A stretch of DNA of 64,000 nucleotides from Allorhizobium undicola ORS 992 = ATCC 700741 (GTDB lineage: Bacteria > Pseudomonadota > Alphaproteobacteria > Rhizobiales > Rhizobiaceae): assembly GCF_000621665.1 (NCBI RefSeq), contig NZ_JHXQ01000006.1:124001-188000 (forward strand), given 5' to 3'. Shown piece after piece: positions 49,150 to 58,853 of this stretch (the stretch's first letter is position 1; each line of letters opens with the position of its first letter). The position numbers were made by a program, and so were the translations under genes. Under the pieces are notes generated by a model. That model worked only from the letters and a program-made list of their open reading frames with translations, did no database searches and was not told the DNA's origin.

Positions 49150-50981
49150 TGCGGCACCCTTTGCAGAAAAATAGTGAAACATGTGCCCGCCGGACTGCTG
49201 TCAACATCCATCCGTCCGCCGTAATCGGCAATGATGTCCTTGGAAATCACCAGCCCCAAGCCCAGGCCCTTATCCTTGGACGTATTGAAGGGGTGAAAGA
49301 GATTGGGCAGAATTTCAGGCGCAATGCCCGGACCGTTGTCACGAACCGTAATGGCCACTTCGTTTCCTTGGGGAAGGGCTGAAACCTTCACATAGCCATC
49401 GCCCTGCCCTTCCAGTGCCTCAAGTGCATTCTGGAAAAGATTGATCAACACCTGCTCCAGCCGGATGCGATTTGCCTGAACCACAAGCCCAGCCGGAATC
49501 TCATCGACCGACAAGGCATCGAGATGGCCCGAAAAGCGGCTGCGAAGCAGGACGATTGCTCCGTCTATTGCCTCCACCAGCAAAACTGGCTCTGGCGACG
49601 TGCGCCCCTTGCGGGCAAAGGCCTTCAACTCATCGGTGATGGTTCCGATCCGCGCCGTCAGCCGGGCGATGGCGCCCAGATTATCCTGAACAGGTTGTTG
49701 CTGCTGCCTCTCCAGAAACACCAGGGCGTTCTCGGCATAGGCGCGAATGGTGGCCAAGGGCTGATTGATCTCATGCGCCACGCCTGCGGCCACCTGCCCC
49801 AGAATGGCAAGGCGGTTTGCCTGCACCAGTTCCTGCTGCACCACCTGTAGTCGGGCTTCCGTTTCACGGCGTCCGGCCATTTCATCTTGCAGCCTGTCAT
49901 GGGCCTGCGACAGGTCGCGGGTGCGCTCGTCTACACGCCGCTCGAGTTCCTGCCGGTCAGCTTCAGCCCTGTAAATCCGCGCGAGGGCGGCTTGTCTGCG
50001 CCAAAGATAGACCCCGAAGATGGAAAACACCGGCAGGGCGATAAAAAAGGCAAGAAGGCGCCATTCGCGCGCCGCCGAACTGATTGCGGGCTCCGTGGGA
50101 ACCAGATAACTCAATTTCCACGGCGTGGAAGGCACATCAAGCGCGAGATGCAAATATTCCCCTGCCCTATCGCCCGGCACGACGGAATGAACAAGCCATG
50201 CATCCGGCCCAAGCGCCTCGACATGATTGATCGGCAGCGGTTGCAACGGCGCATCGCCAAACTGCAAGCTGTCGCGGATTGCTGCCATATCGGCCTTTGG
50301 CAGTGGCGCAAGCGTCATGAACCGCCAGGCCGGAACGCTCGAGATCAGCACAACGCCTGCGCTGTCCGTCACGAATGCAAAGCGTGTGGCTTCCCGCCAA
50401 TCCGCCTCAAGCTGGTCGAACTCGGCCTTGACCACCACCACGCCCAGAGGGGCGGCTGCCGGGCCAACGCGGCGGGAAATGTAAAGGCCCGGACGTTTGC
50501 TGACATTGCCCAGGGCAAAATGTTCTGCCGCACCGAATTGGACTGCCCCTCGGAAATATTCCCGGAAACCATAATCCGCGCCCACAAAGCTCAGTGGCTC
50601 ACGCCAGTTGCTTGAGGCAATCGCCACGCCACGCGCATTTATGACATAGAGAACGGAAGCGCTCGTGCCTGTAACGAGCCGTTCAAGCTTGTCGTTCAGC
50701 CGTTCAATGGCCCCAGCATCGCGTCCAGTCAGGGCATCGACCACCTGCTGGTCTTCCGATAACAACAAGGGCAGCGAGCGCGGCCGCTCCAGCACCGCCC
50801 GCAAGAGAGCGACCTTGAGACTTGCGTCGGCGTGAGACTGTCCGCTTAACTGCGAAAGCGCGACATGGCGCGCATAAAGCCCGACGACCCAAAAGCCTAA
50901 GCCCAAAACCATAAGCACGGCAAAACCGAAAGCACCCCAGCGCTTCATGCGGCCTGGAACCTTGTCCGCCCGCTTCCCCAT
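49146..50981 (-). CDS. dctB: DctB, C4-dicarboxylate sensor kinase
   Basis: A 611-residue membrane histidine kinase. It has a segment near residues 15-35, a periplasmic dicarboxylate-sensing region (about 250 residues, double PAS-like in the family) and a second segment. The H-box is [19 protein letters not shown], then N-box [12 protein letters not shown], and the nucleotide-binding DNGPGI and [11 protein letters not shown]. The start MGKRADKV follows CTGGAGAAG. It is divergent from dctA, as in Sinorhizobium. Confidence 0.93.
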   Translation of the reverse strand: MGKRADKVPGRMKRWGAFGFAVLMVLGLGFWVVGLYARHVALSQLSGQSHADASLKVALLRAVLERPRSLPLLLSEDQQVVDALTGRDAGAIERLNDKLERLVTGTSASVLYVINARGVAIASSNWREPLSFVGADYGFREYFRGAVQFGAAEHFALGNVSKRPGLYISRRVGPAAAPLGVVVVKAEFDQLEADWREATRFAFVTDSAGVVLISSVPAWRFMTLAPLPKADMAAIRDSLQFGDAPLQPLPINHVEALGPDAWLVHSVVPGDRAGEYLHLALDVPSTPWKLSYLVPTEPAISSAAREWRLLAFFIALPVFSIFGVYLWRRQAALARIYRAEADRQELERRVDERTRDLSQAHDRLQDEMAGRRETEARLQVVQQELVQANRLAILGQVAAGVAHEINQPLATIRAYAENALVFLERQQQQPVQDNLGAIARLTARIGTITDELKAFARKGRTSPEPVLLVEAIDGAIVLLRSRFSGHLDALSVDEIPAGLVVQANRIRLEQVLINLFQNALEALEGQGDGYVKVSALPQGNEVAITVRDNGPGIAPEILPNLFHPFNTSKDKGLGLGLVISKDIIADYGGRMDVDSSPAGTCFTIFLQRVPQ

Positions 50982-51044
50982 GGTCTTCTCCAGGATTTTT
51001 AGAAGGGCACCCTGAGCACTCCTCCGCACAAAAAGCAAGGAATA

Positions 51045-51062
51045 TGTGCGGATTTTCGCACG
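51045..51062. promoter_or_regulatory. DctD binding site (palindrome) for dctA
   Basis: TGTGCG-GATTTT-CGCACG is an inverted repeat of the known DctD site type, centred about 80 bp upstream of the -24 element. A further half-site CGCACA lies at 51025-51030. Confidence 0.65.
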
Positions 51063-51133
51063 ATGAAGTGAAAATCACCAACGTCGGATCAATTTTTTCG
51101 TTTTACATCAAAGCACTACTCAAACGTCGAATT

Positions 51134-51149
51134 TGGCACAGCCTTTGCT
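51134..51149 (+). promoter_or_regulatory. Sigma-54 promoter of dctA
   Basis: TGGCACA-GCCT-TTGCT: strong -24/-12 promoter with correct spacing, 98 bp before the dctA start codon. Confidence 0.88.
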
Positions 51150-51231
51150 ATCCCAACAGCGGAAGAACATATCAGCAAACCATAAGTTCCCGGGAGGCCA
51201 GCCTCTGCTGGTTGGGAACAAGGAGGGTCCA

Positions 51232-52566
51232 ATGCACATTTCCCAAGCCACCGCCCCAACCGGCGGCAAGCTCCCCTTTTATCGCCACCTTTATTTTCAG
51301 GTCATCGTGGCAATCATTGCCGGCGTTCTGCTCGGCCATTTCTACCCTTCCACGGGTGAGGCGCTGAAGCCGCTGGGCGATGCTTTCATCAAGCTCGTGA
51401 AAATGATTATTGCCCCGGTTATCTTCCTGACGGTCGCCACCGGCATTGCCGGAATGAGCGATCTCAAGAAGGTTGGCCGTGTCGCTGGCAAGGCGATGAT
51501 CTACTTTCTGGTCTTTTCAACGCTCGCCCTAGTGGTCGGCATGGTCGTGTCCAATGTCGTGCAGCCCGGCAGCGGGATGCATATCGACCCGGCGACGCTG
51601 GACGGCAAGGCCGTGGCCGCCTACGCCCAGAAAGCCCACGACTCCACCATCACCGGCTTTTTGATGAACATCATCCCGGATACCATCGTCGGAGCCTTCG
51701 CGCAGGGTGATATTCTTCAGGTCCTGTTCTTCTCCGTACTTTTCGGAATTTCTCTCGCCATTGTCGGCGATGCCGGACGCCCCGTCGTTGACTTCCTACA
51801 GTCCCTGACCGCGCCGGTCTTCAAGCTGGTCGGCATTCTCATGAAGGCCGCCCCCATTGGCGCTTTTGGCGCCATGGCCTTCACGATCGGCAAATATGGC
51901 ATTGGTTCGGTTGCCAATCTGGCAGCGCTCATCGCCACATTCTACGTCACCTCGCTGTTGTTCGTGCTGGTCGTGCTGGGCGCCGTTGCCCGCTACAACG
52001 GCTTCTCGATCCTTTCGCTTATCCGATACATCAAGGAGGAATTGCTGCTGGTTCTTGGCACCTCATCCTCCGAGGCCGCATTGCCTGGTCTGATGGCGAA
52101 GATGGAACGGGCAGGCTGCAAACGTTCGGTTGTCGGCCTCGTCATTCCCACAGGCTATTCCTTCAATCTGGACGGCACCAATATCTATATGACGCTGGCA
52201 GCGCTGTTCATTGCCCAGGCAACGGATATTCATCTGTCGCTGGGCGATCAGATACTTCTGCTGCTCGTTGCCATGCTCAGCTCAAAAGGTGCCGCAGGCA
52301 TTACCGGTGCTGGCTTCATAACCCTTGCGGCAACGCTTTCGGTGGTTCCGTCCGTCCCGGTGGCCGGCATGGCGCTTATTCTCGGCATCGACCGCTTCAT
52401 GTCGGAATGCCGCGCGCTTACCAATTTCGTTGGCAATGCGGTTGCAACCGTCGTGGTCGCCCGCTGGGAGAACGAACTGGACGTGGAGCGCTTCAAGGCC
52501 GCTCTGGCTGGCAGACCGCTGGATAGCGATGAAGGCGAAACCCTCGCCAGCCAGCCAGCGCAATAA
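51232..52566 (+). CDS. dctA: DctA, C4-dicarboxylate/cation symporter
   Basis: A 444-residue DAACS-family transporter that takes up succinate, fumarate and malate, the main carbon given by the plant to bacteroids. The start [17 protein letters not shown] follows CAAGGAGGGTCCA; upstream codons precede the transcript. Transport motifs are [31 protein letters not shown] and [23 protein letters not shown] (one run split by the family helices). About eight membrane helices. Confidence 0.96.
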   Translation: MHISQATAPTGGKLPFYRHLYFQVIVAIIAGVLLGHFYPSTGEALKPLGDAFIKLVKMIIAPVIFLTVATGIAGMSDLKKVGRVAGKAMIYFLVFSTLALVVGMVVSNVVQPGSGMHIDPATLDGKAVAAYAQKAHDSTITGFLMNIIPDTIVGAFAQGDILQVLFFSVLFGISLAIVGDAGRPVVDFLQSLTAPVFKLVGILMKAAPIGAFGAMAFTIGKYGIGSVANLAALIATFYVTSLLFVLVVLGAVARYNGFSILSLIRYIKEELLLVLGTSSSEAALPGLMAKMERAGCKRSVVGLVIPTGYSFNLDGTNIYMTLAALFIAQATDIHLSLGDQILLLLVAMLSSKGAAGITGAGFITLAATLSVVPSVPVAGMALILGIDRFMSECRALTNFVGNAVATVVVARWENELDVERFKAALAGRPLDSDEGETLASQPAQ

Positions 52567-52602
52567 AAACTCCGCCTTTCCCGGACAATAGCCTGATATT
52601 GA

Positions 52603-52630
52603 TCCCGATGCTCCATGCGTCGGGACTTTT
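52603..52630 (+). terminator. Terminator after dctA
   Basis: Stem TCCCGATGC / GCGTCGGGA with a TCCAT loop is followed by CTTTTCC. It lies 37 bp after the dctA stop. Confidence 0.65.
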
Positions 52631-52681
52631 CCTATTATACTGCGCGTCAAATCCACGTTGAAAATGCATACCCGATAACCA

Positions 52682-54109
52682 CTAAAGCAATGTATCGCTG
52701 GAACTGGTGGAGGCCGTTGTCGTACCATCCAGCGAATAGGCATGGATGTAGTCGATCTTCAATTGCGAGCCGTCATCGAAATCGCTGTCCGGGCTTCCCG
52801 CCATGCCGCCCACAGCGAGATTGACGATCATGTACATGGCCTGATGCATATCGTCCGGCGTATCGATCTGATAGACGGCGACATCATCGATGTACCAGGT
52901 GATCTTGTCTGCCGTCCAGAGCAGACCATAGGTATGATAGCCATCGGTGCTGGCCGCCACCGCCGTGGAGAGCGTCGTCTTCGTACCGGTTTCCATGGTG
53001 TGGGCGCTGACAATGACGCTCCCCTGATCCTGTCCGCGCATTTCCATCACATCCAGTTCCGGCGGCCAGCTGCCATCGGCAGGCAGCAGCCAGAAGGCTG
53101 GCCACGCCCCCTGATCGTCAGGCACATCGGCCCGCATTTCAAAATAGCCATAGGTTTGGGAAAAGGTGGAATAGGTCGATAACATACCGGACGTATATTC
53201 GTATCCGTTGATCTCGCTTTGTATGGCCGACGAGGCGTGAGCCGCGGTGATCGTCAAGACTCCATCCGAAACCGAGAACGGATTGACGGAAGACGTTCCG
53301 GCGTAGAAGGGATTGATATACCATTCCTTTTCCTGGTTATCGACCAGCGTGCCGCCATTCTCTGCAAACCAGCTATAGCCGGGATCCCAGGTGCCGGATT
53401 GTCCGCCTCCATTCAGGGAAAGACTGTCGAATTCATCCGCAAAGGTTTCCGTCAGATGGGTTCTGTCCAGCGTCAACTGAAATTGATCGGCGCTGAAGTC
53501 GGCAATGGTCTTGCCACTGAAAACGATGCTCTCACCGTTCCCCAGCGCCAGCCAGACATCAGAGCCTTGCTGCGTCATATTGCTAACCACCGCATCGAAC
53601 GAGGTCAGGCCGTAATTCAGCAGGCGGATCGTATCATCGCTTCCAAAATCCGTAATCCGATCCGTCCCGTGCCCGGCGGTAAAGACAAAGGTGTCCGCAC
53701 CACCGCCACCGATCAGCACATCATCGCCGCCATACCCGTCGATTGTCTGGGCACCACTGCCGCCAGTGATGATATTGTCGAGACTATTGCCGTAGGCGTA
53801 GCGATTGCTGCCCGTCACCACCAGATTCTCGAAATTATCCGGCAGCGTATAGCTCATCCATGTACTGATGGTGTCGATACCGGAATTGGCTGACTCATAG
53901 GCGTGATTGATGGTGGAATAGAGATAGTAAATATCATCACCCGTGCCACCATACATTGTCACGTTATAGGATGCATCGCCATACATCGCGTCGTTGCCGC
54001 TGGAACCGGCCATATCACCCGTGACACCGGTTGCCGAATACCAATGCGTGGGGCTGCCACTGTAATAAAGCGCCTCTCCCAAGGCGTTCAGCAGATATTT
54101 ACTGGCCAT
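52682..54109 (-). CDS. Secreted GH16 beta-glucanase with calcium-binding repeats
   Basis: A 475-residue protein. Residues about 40-215 carry RTX-like nonapeptide repeats (GGTGDD, IDGYGGDDVLIGGGGADTFVF). Residues about 220-465 are a GH16 laminarinase-type catalytic domain, with the active-site motif ELDVMEM (ExDxxE). No N-terminal signal peptide is seen, which fits type I secretion like the succinoglycan glycanase ExsH of Sinorhizobium. The start MASKYLLNALG follows ATGGAGTTGCAA. It probably trims exopolysaccharide or another beta-glucan; the exact substrate is unknown. Confidence 0.88.
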   Translation of the reverse strand: MASKYLLNALGEALYYSGSPTHWYSATGVTGDMAGSSGNDAMYGDASYNVTMYGGTGDDIYYLYSTINHAYESANSGIDTISTWMSYTLPDNFENLVVTGSNRYAYGNSLDNIITGGSGAQTIDGYGGDDVLIGGGGADTFVFTAGHGTDRITDFGSDDTIRLLNYGLTSFDAVVSNMTQQGSDVWLALGNGESIVFSGKTIADFSADQFQLTLDRTHLTETFADEFDSLSLNGGGQSGTWDPGYSWFAENGGTLVDNQEKEWYINPFYAGTSSVNPFSVSDGVLTITAAHASSAIQSEINGYEYTSGMLSTYSTFSQTYGYFEMRADVPDDQGAWPAFWLLPADGSWPPELDVMEMRGQDQGSVIVSAHTMETGTKTTLSTAVAASTDGYHTYGLLWTADKITWYIDDVAVYQIDTPDDMHQAMYMIVNLAVGGMAGSPDSDFDDGSQLKIDYIHAYSLDGTTTASTSSSDTLL

Positions 54110-54507
54110 TTGCAACTCCATGCAACGAGCAGGCGATGGCACTGCAAGGCGCCCCCCTGACCCAACTCAGTGAGAAATAAAATTAACGTTATATGACAGC
54201 AACATAAACCAGACGAGACACCGCTCTATCCATTCGCAAACCCTAACTGAAGGCTCACGCAAGCGCCAATCAAAGATTGCGTTCTCGCTAATGCGTGATT
54301 TCGATTTCGACCATTTTCGCTCCAAAACGGCACAGACCATCGACCATTTTGGACAAACGAAATCGCAATGTTTTACGCTGGCTGTTTGCGTTCGATCAAA
54401 GTGACAACACGAAAATCCCTTTACGGTCGCGCAGGTTCGATGCTCGAGCAAAGCGAAAACGGTGCGCGTCCAAGGTCTTTGCACCATCGCCAACACGCTC
54501 GGGCTTT

Positions 54508-54613
54508 AGAGCATTTCCAGGAAAAGTGTTGTCACGGTTTTCCGTCCGGAAATGCGGGAAAACAAAAGCTTAGAGCGCGTCCTGTGAACCTTACCTCACA
54601 GGACGCGCTCTAG
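54508..54613. repeat. Mosaic repeat D variant before the pseudoazurin gene
   Basis: AGAGCATTTCCAGGAAAAGTG and CCGGAAATGCGGG form one palindrome; AGAGCGCGTCCTGTGAAC / CACAGGACGCGCTCTAG a second. It is the only clear element of this kind between 41 and 63 kb. Bases 54163-54507 hold no gene I can support. Confidence 0.75.
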
Positions 54614-54667
54614 ATCGACAGACAATTTCAACGGGCAACCGGCTTGCCCGCGCTCATGGAGAAAAAA

Positions 54668-55117
54668 ATGCGCCACCCCGTTCTGAAATTCACCGCAGCA
54701 GCCCTGGCATTGGGCGCGTTCAGCCTGCCTGCCATGGCTGCCGATTACGAAATCCACATGCTGAACAAGGGCGCCAACGGCACCGCCATGGTGTTCGAAC
54801 CGGGCGCCTTGAAAATTGCTCCCGGCGATACGGTGACATTCATTCCCACAGACAAGAGCCACAGTGCCGAAGCCATCACCGGACTGGTCCCCGAGGGCGC
54901 CGAGGCTTTCAAGGGCAAGATCAACGAAACCGTCAAAGTCACCTTTACCGTTCCGGGCGCCTATGCGGTAAAATGCGCACCGCATATGGGCATGGGCATG
55001 GTGGCGGTCGTGGTCGTTGGCGATGTGCCGCCCGCCAATGCCGATGCTCTGCGTAATAATACGCTGCCGAAAAAAGCCAAGGATATGATTATCTCTGAAC
55101 TGGATTCGCTGAAGTAA
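54668..55117 (+). CDS. Pseudoazurin, type 1 blue copper protein
   Basis: A 149-residue periplasmic electron carrier. A signal peptide ([18 protein letters not shown], cleaved after AMA) is followed by a cupredoxin fold. The copper ligands are the His in DKSHSAEA and Cys, His and Met in CAPHMGMGM. It can donate electrons to nitrite reductase or peroxidases; no denitrification gene is in the window. The start at 54668 has GGAG 7 bp upstream. Confidence 0.92.
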   Translation: MRHPVLKFTAAALALGAFSLPAMAADYEIHMLNKGANGTAMVFEPGALKIAPGDTVTFIPTDKSHSAEAITGLVPEGAEAFKGKINETVKVTFTVPGAYAVKCAPHMGMGMVAVVVVGDVPPANADALRNNTLPKKAKDMIISELDSLK

Positions 55118-55150
55118 CAGCAAGATAAAGATAACAGCCCTGACGAAAAA

Positions 55151-55180
55151 CCCACCCGTGACATACGGGTGGGCTGTATT
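55151..55180. terminator. Terminator between pseudoazurin and BI-1 genes
   Basis: Perfect 9-bp stem CCCACCCGT / ACGGGTGGG with loop GACAT, A-run before and T-rich after, so it can serve both converging genes. Confidence 0.75.
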
Positions 55181-55258
55181 TCGCCTTTGCAACTCAAAGC
55201 ATGTCGGGCCTGCATGGCGTATCAGTGTTTACCTGGACACCGTCGCCCGGCCTGACGG

Positions 55259-55975
55259 CTATTCCCGTTCGCCCGTGAAATTCAAGAGCAACTGGAAAAT
55301 GTTGACGAAGTTCAGATAAAGCGAGAGCGCACCGAAGACGGCCAGCTTCTGAAGCGATTCCTGGTCGTGGTTTTCGGCATATTGCTCCTTGATATTCTGC
55401 GTATCCCAGGCCGTGAGTCCGACAAAAACCACGATGCCGATGACGGAAATCGCAAATTGCAGCGCGCTGGAGCCCAGGAAAATATTGACCACCGAGGCAA
55501 TAACGACACCGATCAGTCCCATCATCAGGAACGAGCCGAACTTGGAAAGATCACGACGGGTCGTATAACCATAAAGGCTCATGGCCCCGAACATTGTTGC
55601 CGCTATGAAGAAGGTGCGGGCAATGCTCGTGCCCGTGAACACCAGAAACACGGACGCCATGGAAAGACCCATCACGCCACAGAAGGCCCAGAAAGCCATT
55701 TGTGCGGCGCTGGCCGACATGCTGTGGATCTTGAACGAGAAGAAGAACACAAAAGCCAGTGGCGCCAGCATCACCACCCATTTCAGCGGAGTCTGAAAAA
55801 TAGGGACGTAGAGCGCCGGTGTCGAGCCGACGATGAATGCGACCAGACCGGTGATCACCAGGCCTAGCCCCATATAGTTATAAACGCGCAGCATGTGCTG
55901 GCGCAGGCCCATATCCAGCTCGCCCGCACTCTCAGTGCCGGTACCGATGGAATAATTCCGGTTGAAGGGGTCCAT
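55259..55975 (-). CDS. Bax inhibitor-1 / YccA family membrane protein
   Basis: A 238-residue protein with seven hydrophobic segments. The family signature stretches are LRVYNYMGLGLVITGLVAF at the first helix and LGSSALQFAISVIGIVVFVG and TAWDTQNIKEQY near the end. Bacterial members are putative proton/calcium leak or stress proteins. The start MDPFNRNYSIG follows AAGGAGACCTG. It lies 17 bp after the anti-sigma gene and may be in its operon. Confidence 0.9.
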   Translation of the reverse strand: MDPFNRNYSIGTGTESAGELDMGLRQHMLRVYNYMGLGLVITGLVAFIVGSTPALYVPIFQTPLKWVVMLAPLAFVFFFSFKIHSMSASAAQMAFWAFCGVMGLSMASVFLVFTGTSIARTFFIAATMFGAMSLYGYTTRRDLSKFGSFLMMGLIGVVIASVVNIFLGSSALQFAISVIGIVVFVGLTAWDTQNIKEQYAENHDQESLQKLAVFGALSLYLNFVNIFQLLLNFTGERE

Positions 55976-55992
55976 GTCAGGTCTCCTTGGTT

Positions 55993-56769
55993 TCAATAAA
56001 GGGTTTTGGCAAGTTGGCGGGCAATGCCTGCCAGATCGTCCGCCCGCCGGTCATTCGACACGAGGGCGTAACCAACCTCACCGATTTGCCAGTAGGCGGC
56101 GTTGGTCTTTTCCGAATGGCGCAACATGACGGGCTGCACACTGAAATTGCCGGGCCGCACCGCAAACAGCGACATTTGCGCCTCTCCAGCCGGCTGCACG
56201 ATCACCTCGACGCTCGGCCCGTAATGCGAGGGGAAAATCTGGCTGTCGCGCACGCTCCACCGCCCCGGCATGTCCGGCAGGACAATGCCCGTTGCCGAAC
56301 GAATGTCGGCCGCAGAGAAGACGGGCCTGTCTCCGAGTTTCCCAACGCTTTCCCGCAGCAGCGACGTCTCATGCGCCTTCACAGCCTCATCGACAAAGGC
56401 AGGCGGCGGCACTGAGGCCACGACTTCGCCCGCAGAAAACACATTAAAGGCTGAATGCGCGACCCATCCCCCGGCCACGAACAGCAGAACCGCCGCAGCC
56501 CGCCGAAGAAACAGAGCGCTTCCCTGCATCCGAAGCACGCGCTCGAGACGTCTTGCCGCCTCGCGGGTCTGCGGCCGCGGCGCCGAACCTTCTGCCGCCA
56601 GCGCAAGCCGCAATTCATCGCGAAGACGCAGATCGCCCATCACCCGCGCCGCCTGCTCGGGGTGTTCAGAGAGATATGCTTCGACTTCGATGCGCCTGCC
56701 CACGCCCAACTGGTCATCGACATAGGCATGAAGGTCGAATTCCTGAATGGGATCAGTCCTGCCGTTCAT
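55993..56769 (-). CDS. Anti-sigma factor of the ECF sigma
   Basis: A 258-residue protein. An N-terminal DLHAYVDDQLGVGRRIEVEAYLSEHPE segment resembles the anti-sigma zinc-finger-like region of FecR/ChrR-type regulators, but I see no complete HxxxCxxC. One membrane helix lies near residues 88-108 (AAAVLLFVAGGWVAHSAF) and a periplasmic domain follows. It overlaps the sigma gene by 17 bp, so the pair is co-translated. Confidence 0.8.
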   Translation of the reverse strand: MNGRTDPIQEFDLHAYVDDQLGVGRRIEVEAYLSEHPEQAARVMGDLRLRDELRLALAAEGSAPRPQTREAARRLERVLRMQGSALFLRRAAAVLLFVAGGWVAHSAFNVFSAGEVVASVPPPAFVDEAVKAHETSLLRESVGKLGDRPVFSAADIRSATGIVLPDMPGRWSVRDSQIFPSHYGPSVEVIVQPAGEAQMSLFAVRPGNFSVQPVMLRHSEKTNAAYWQIGEVGYALVSNDRRADDLAGIARQLAKTLY

Positions 56770-57301
56770 CCAAACCTCCAACCAGCCGCAGACCGACAAA
56801 CGTCGTTCGGTCGTTTTCCAGGGTTCTCAAGCGTGCACGGGCCCGCGAAAGCCGTGACATCAGCGTCCCGACGGGAATGCCAAGAACGGCAGCAGCCTCC
56901 TCATAGGAAAACTCCTCGATCGCCACGAGGTGCAGCGCAAGCCGCTGCTCCTCGGGCAAGGAGGCAAAGGCACGCCGCACGTCTGCCAGCCGCACCACAT
57001 GCTCCTGCCCCGGCTCGCTCGCCGGCTCAGGCAAATCCGCCACGCCGTTTTCATGCCGCGCCAGACGCTTCTTGCGGCGGAGACGGTCGATATGCGTGTT
57101 ATGCAGAATGGCAAAAAGCCAGCCCCGCAAATTGCCATCCCGGCGAAAGCTCGCCTGCCGCTCATAGGCATTTACCAGCGCATCGTTCACAAGGTCTTCG
57201 GCATCATCCCGGTCGCGCACAAGCGAAAGGGCGTAGCGCCTGAGCGCCCCTAACTGACCTATGACGTCAAAGCTCTGTGGTTTCGTGTTCATCACCGTCA
57301 T
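56753..57301 (-). CDS. ECF-type RNA polymerase sigma factor
   Basis: A 182-residue ECF sigma factor with region 2 (LVRDRDDAEDLVNDALVNAY, GNLRGWLFAILHNTHIDRLR) and region 4 (LPEEQRLALHLVAIEEFSYEEAA, VPVGTLMSRLSRARARLR-like helix-turn-helix). Regulated by the overlapping anti-sigma gene. Its start may be ATG 57301 or 57292; neither has a strong ribosome site. Target genes unknown; neighbours hint at envelope or respiratory stress. The 310 bp to cyoA hold no gene. Confidence 0.9.
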   Translation of the reverse strand: MTVMNTKPQSFDVIGQLGALRRYALSLVRDRDDAEDLVNDALVNAYERQASFRRDGNLRGWLFAILHNTHIDRLRRKKRLARHENGVADLPEPASEPGQEHVVRLADVRRAFASLPEEQRLALHLVAIEEFSYEEAAAVLGIPVGTLMSRLSRARARLRTLENDRTTFVGLRLVGGLDERQD

Positions 57302-57611
57302 ATACGATCAGAGACGGCCACTTATTCCCGGCCTCACGATTTTTTTTAGGGGGAATGGGTGCGACAATTTGATTTTCATCAGGCTTTCAGTCAAAGAAGC
57401 ATTTCGATTTCGCAGTTGCGAAAGAAAACCGTCGTCAATTTTCCTTTTCCGCCAGACACTTCACGGAAAATCGAAAGCTTTCGAGGGGAATCGTAAACGA
57501 AATATCAAGGACAGTTTTCCTAGGCTGGAAAAAGGGCTGCGACAAAATGCGCGTTTCCTCCCGCAGAAAAAGGTCTAATTCGCAGTAGCGTGCTTGATGT
57601 GAGTCAATGAG

Positions 57612-58724
57612 ATGAAAAAAATCCCTTTCCTGCCCGGCCTTCTTCTGGCCCCGCTGCTGCTGCTTTCGGGCTGTAACCTGGTGGTCATGGCACCTTCGGG
57701 TGATATTGCGGCGCAACAGCGCGACCTGATCGTGTTTTCGACGGCGTTGATGTTGATTATCATCATTCCGGTGATTTTCCTGACGTTGTTCTTTGCATGG
57801 CGCTACCGCGCCTCGAACAAGTCCGCCACCTATCTGCCGGACTGGCACCATTCGACCAAGATCGAAATCCTCGTCTGGTCGGCGCCCATCGCCATCATCA
57901 TCGTGCTGGCGACGGTCACGTGGATCAGCACCCACAAGCTTGACCCATATCGTCCGCTTGAACGCCTTGACGCTGAACGGGAACTGCCCGCCGACGTCAA
58001 GCCGCTGACGGTCGAGGTCGTGGCGATGGACTGGAAGTGGATGTTCATCCTGCCGGATCAGGGCATTGCCACCGTCAACGAACTCGCCGCCCCGGTCGAT
58101 GTGCCGATCAACTTCAAGATCACGGCGCAATCGGTGATGAACTCCTTCTACATTCCCGCGCTGGCTGGCCAGATCTATGCCATGCCGGGCATGGAGACCA
58201 AGCTGCACGGCGTCATCAACAAGGAAGGCGTTTTCGACGGCTTCTCGGCAAATTATTCCGGTGCTGGTTTCTCGCACATGCGCTTCAAATTCCACGCTGT
58301 TTCCCAGCAGGGTTTCAACGACTGGGTGGCGCGCGTGAAGTCGCAAGGCACCGCCCTTAACACCGACGCCTACATGAAGCTTGAAAAGCCGAGCGAGAAG
58401 GAGCCGGTTCGCTACTTCGCCTCCGTTGACGCCAATCTCTTCAGCAAGGTGGTCAACCTTTGCGTCGATCCGGCGAAAATGTGCTCCGCTGACATGATGC
58501 ATATCGACATGATGGGCGGCGCGGGCAAGGAAAGCCACGAAAACCGGGAAAAGCTGCAATATGACAATCGCGGCGTAGACCTCAGCGTCAGCCCCGGTCA
58601 TGGCGAAACCTCTTCCGCCACCCCGGCTGCTCCCGCCAGGGAACAGCAGGCCATGAACCATTCCATGCCGGGGATGACCATGCCCGACACGAACAACACA
58701 AAGGCGACGCAGGCTCAGAACTGA
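57612..58724 (+). CDS. cyoA: CyoA, cytochrome bo3 ubiquinol oxidase subunit II
   Basis: A 370-residue lipoprotein subunit with lipobox LLLLSGCN, two membrane helices and a cupredoxin domain (VVAMDWKWMFILPDQGI). The CuA cysteine cluster of cytochrome c oxidases is absent, marking a quinol oxidase. The last 60 residues are unusually rich in His and Met (MNHSMPGMTMPD), possibly copper-handling; this tail is longer than the usual subunit. First of cyoABCD. Confidence 0.95.
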   Translation: MKKIPFLPGLLLAPLLLLSGCNLVVMAPSGDIAAQQRDLIVFSTALMLIIIIPVIFLTLFFAWRYRASNKSATYLPDWHHSTKIEILVWSAPIAIIIVLATVTWISTHKLDPYRPLERLDAERELPADVKPLTVEVVAMDWKWMFILPDQGIATVNELAAPVDVPINFKITAQSVMNSFYIPALAGQIYAMPGMETKLHGVINKEGVFDGFSANYSGAGFSHMRFKFHAVSQQGFNDWVARVKSQGTALNTDAYMKLEKPSEKEPVRYFASVDANLFSKVVNLCVDPAKMCSADMMHIDMMGGAGKESHENREKLQYDNRGVDLSVSPGHGETSSATPAAPAREQQAMNHSMPGMTMPDTNNTKATQAQN

Positions 58725-58853
58725 GACTGTCGCAAGCATTGAGTGGCGGTAAGAGGCCTCTTTCCGCCGGGATGCGATGAAACAAAAGCCTGTGACGGAC
58801 CGCACGTGATTTGCGCGTGGCGCCGTCCAGGCCAGGAGAAAACGGGTTAAATC

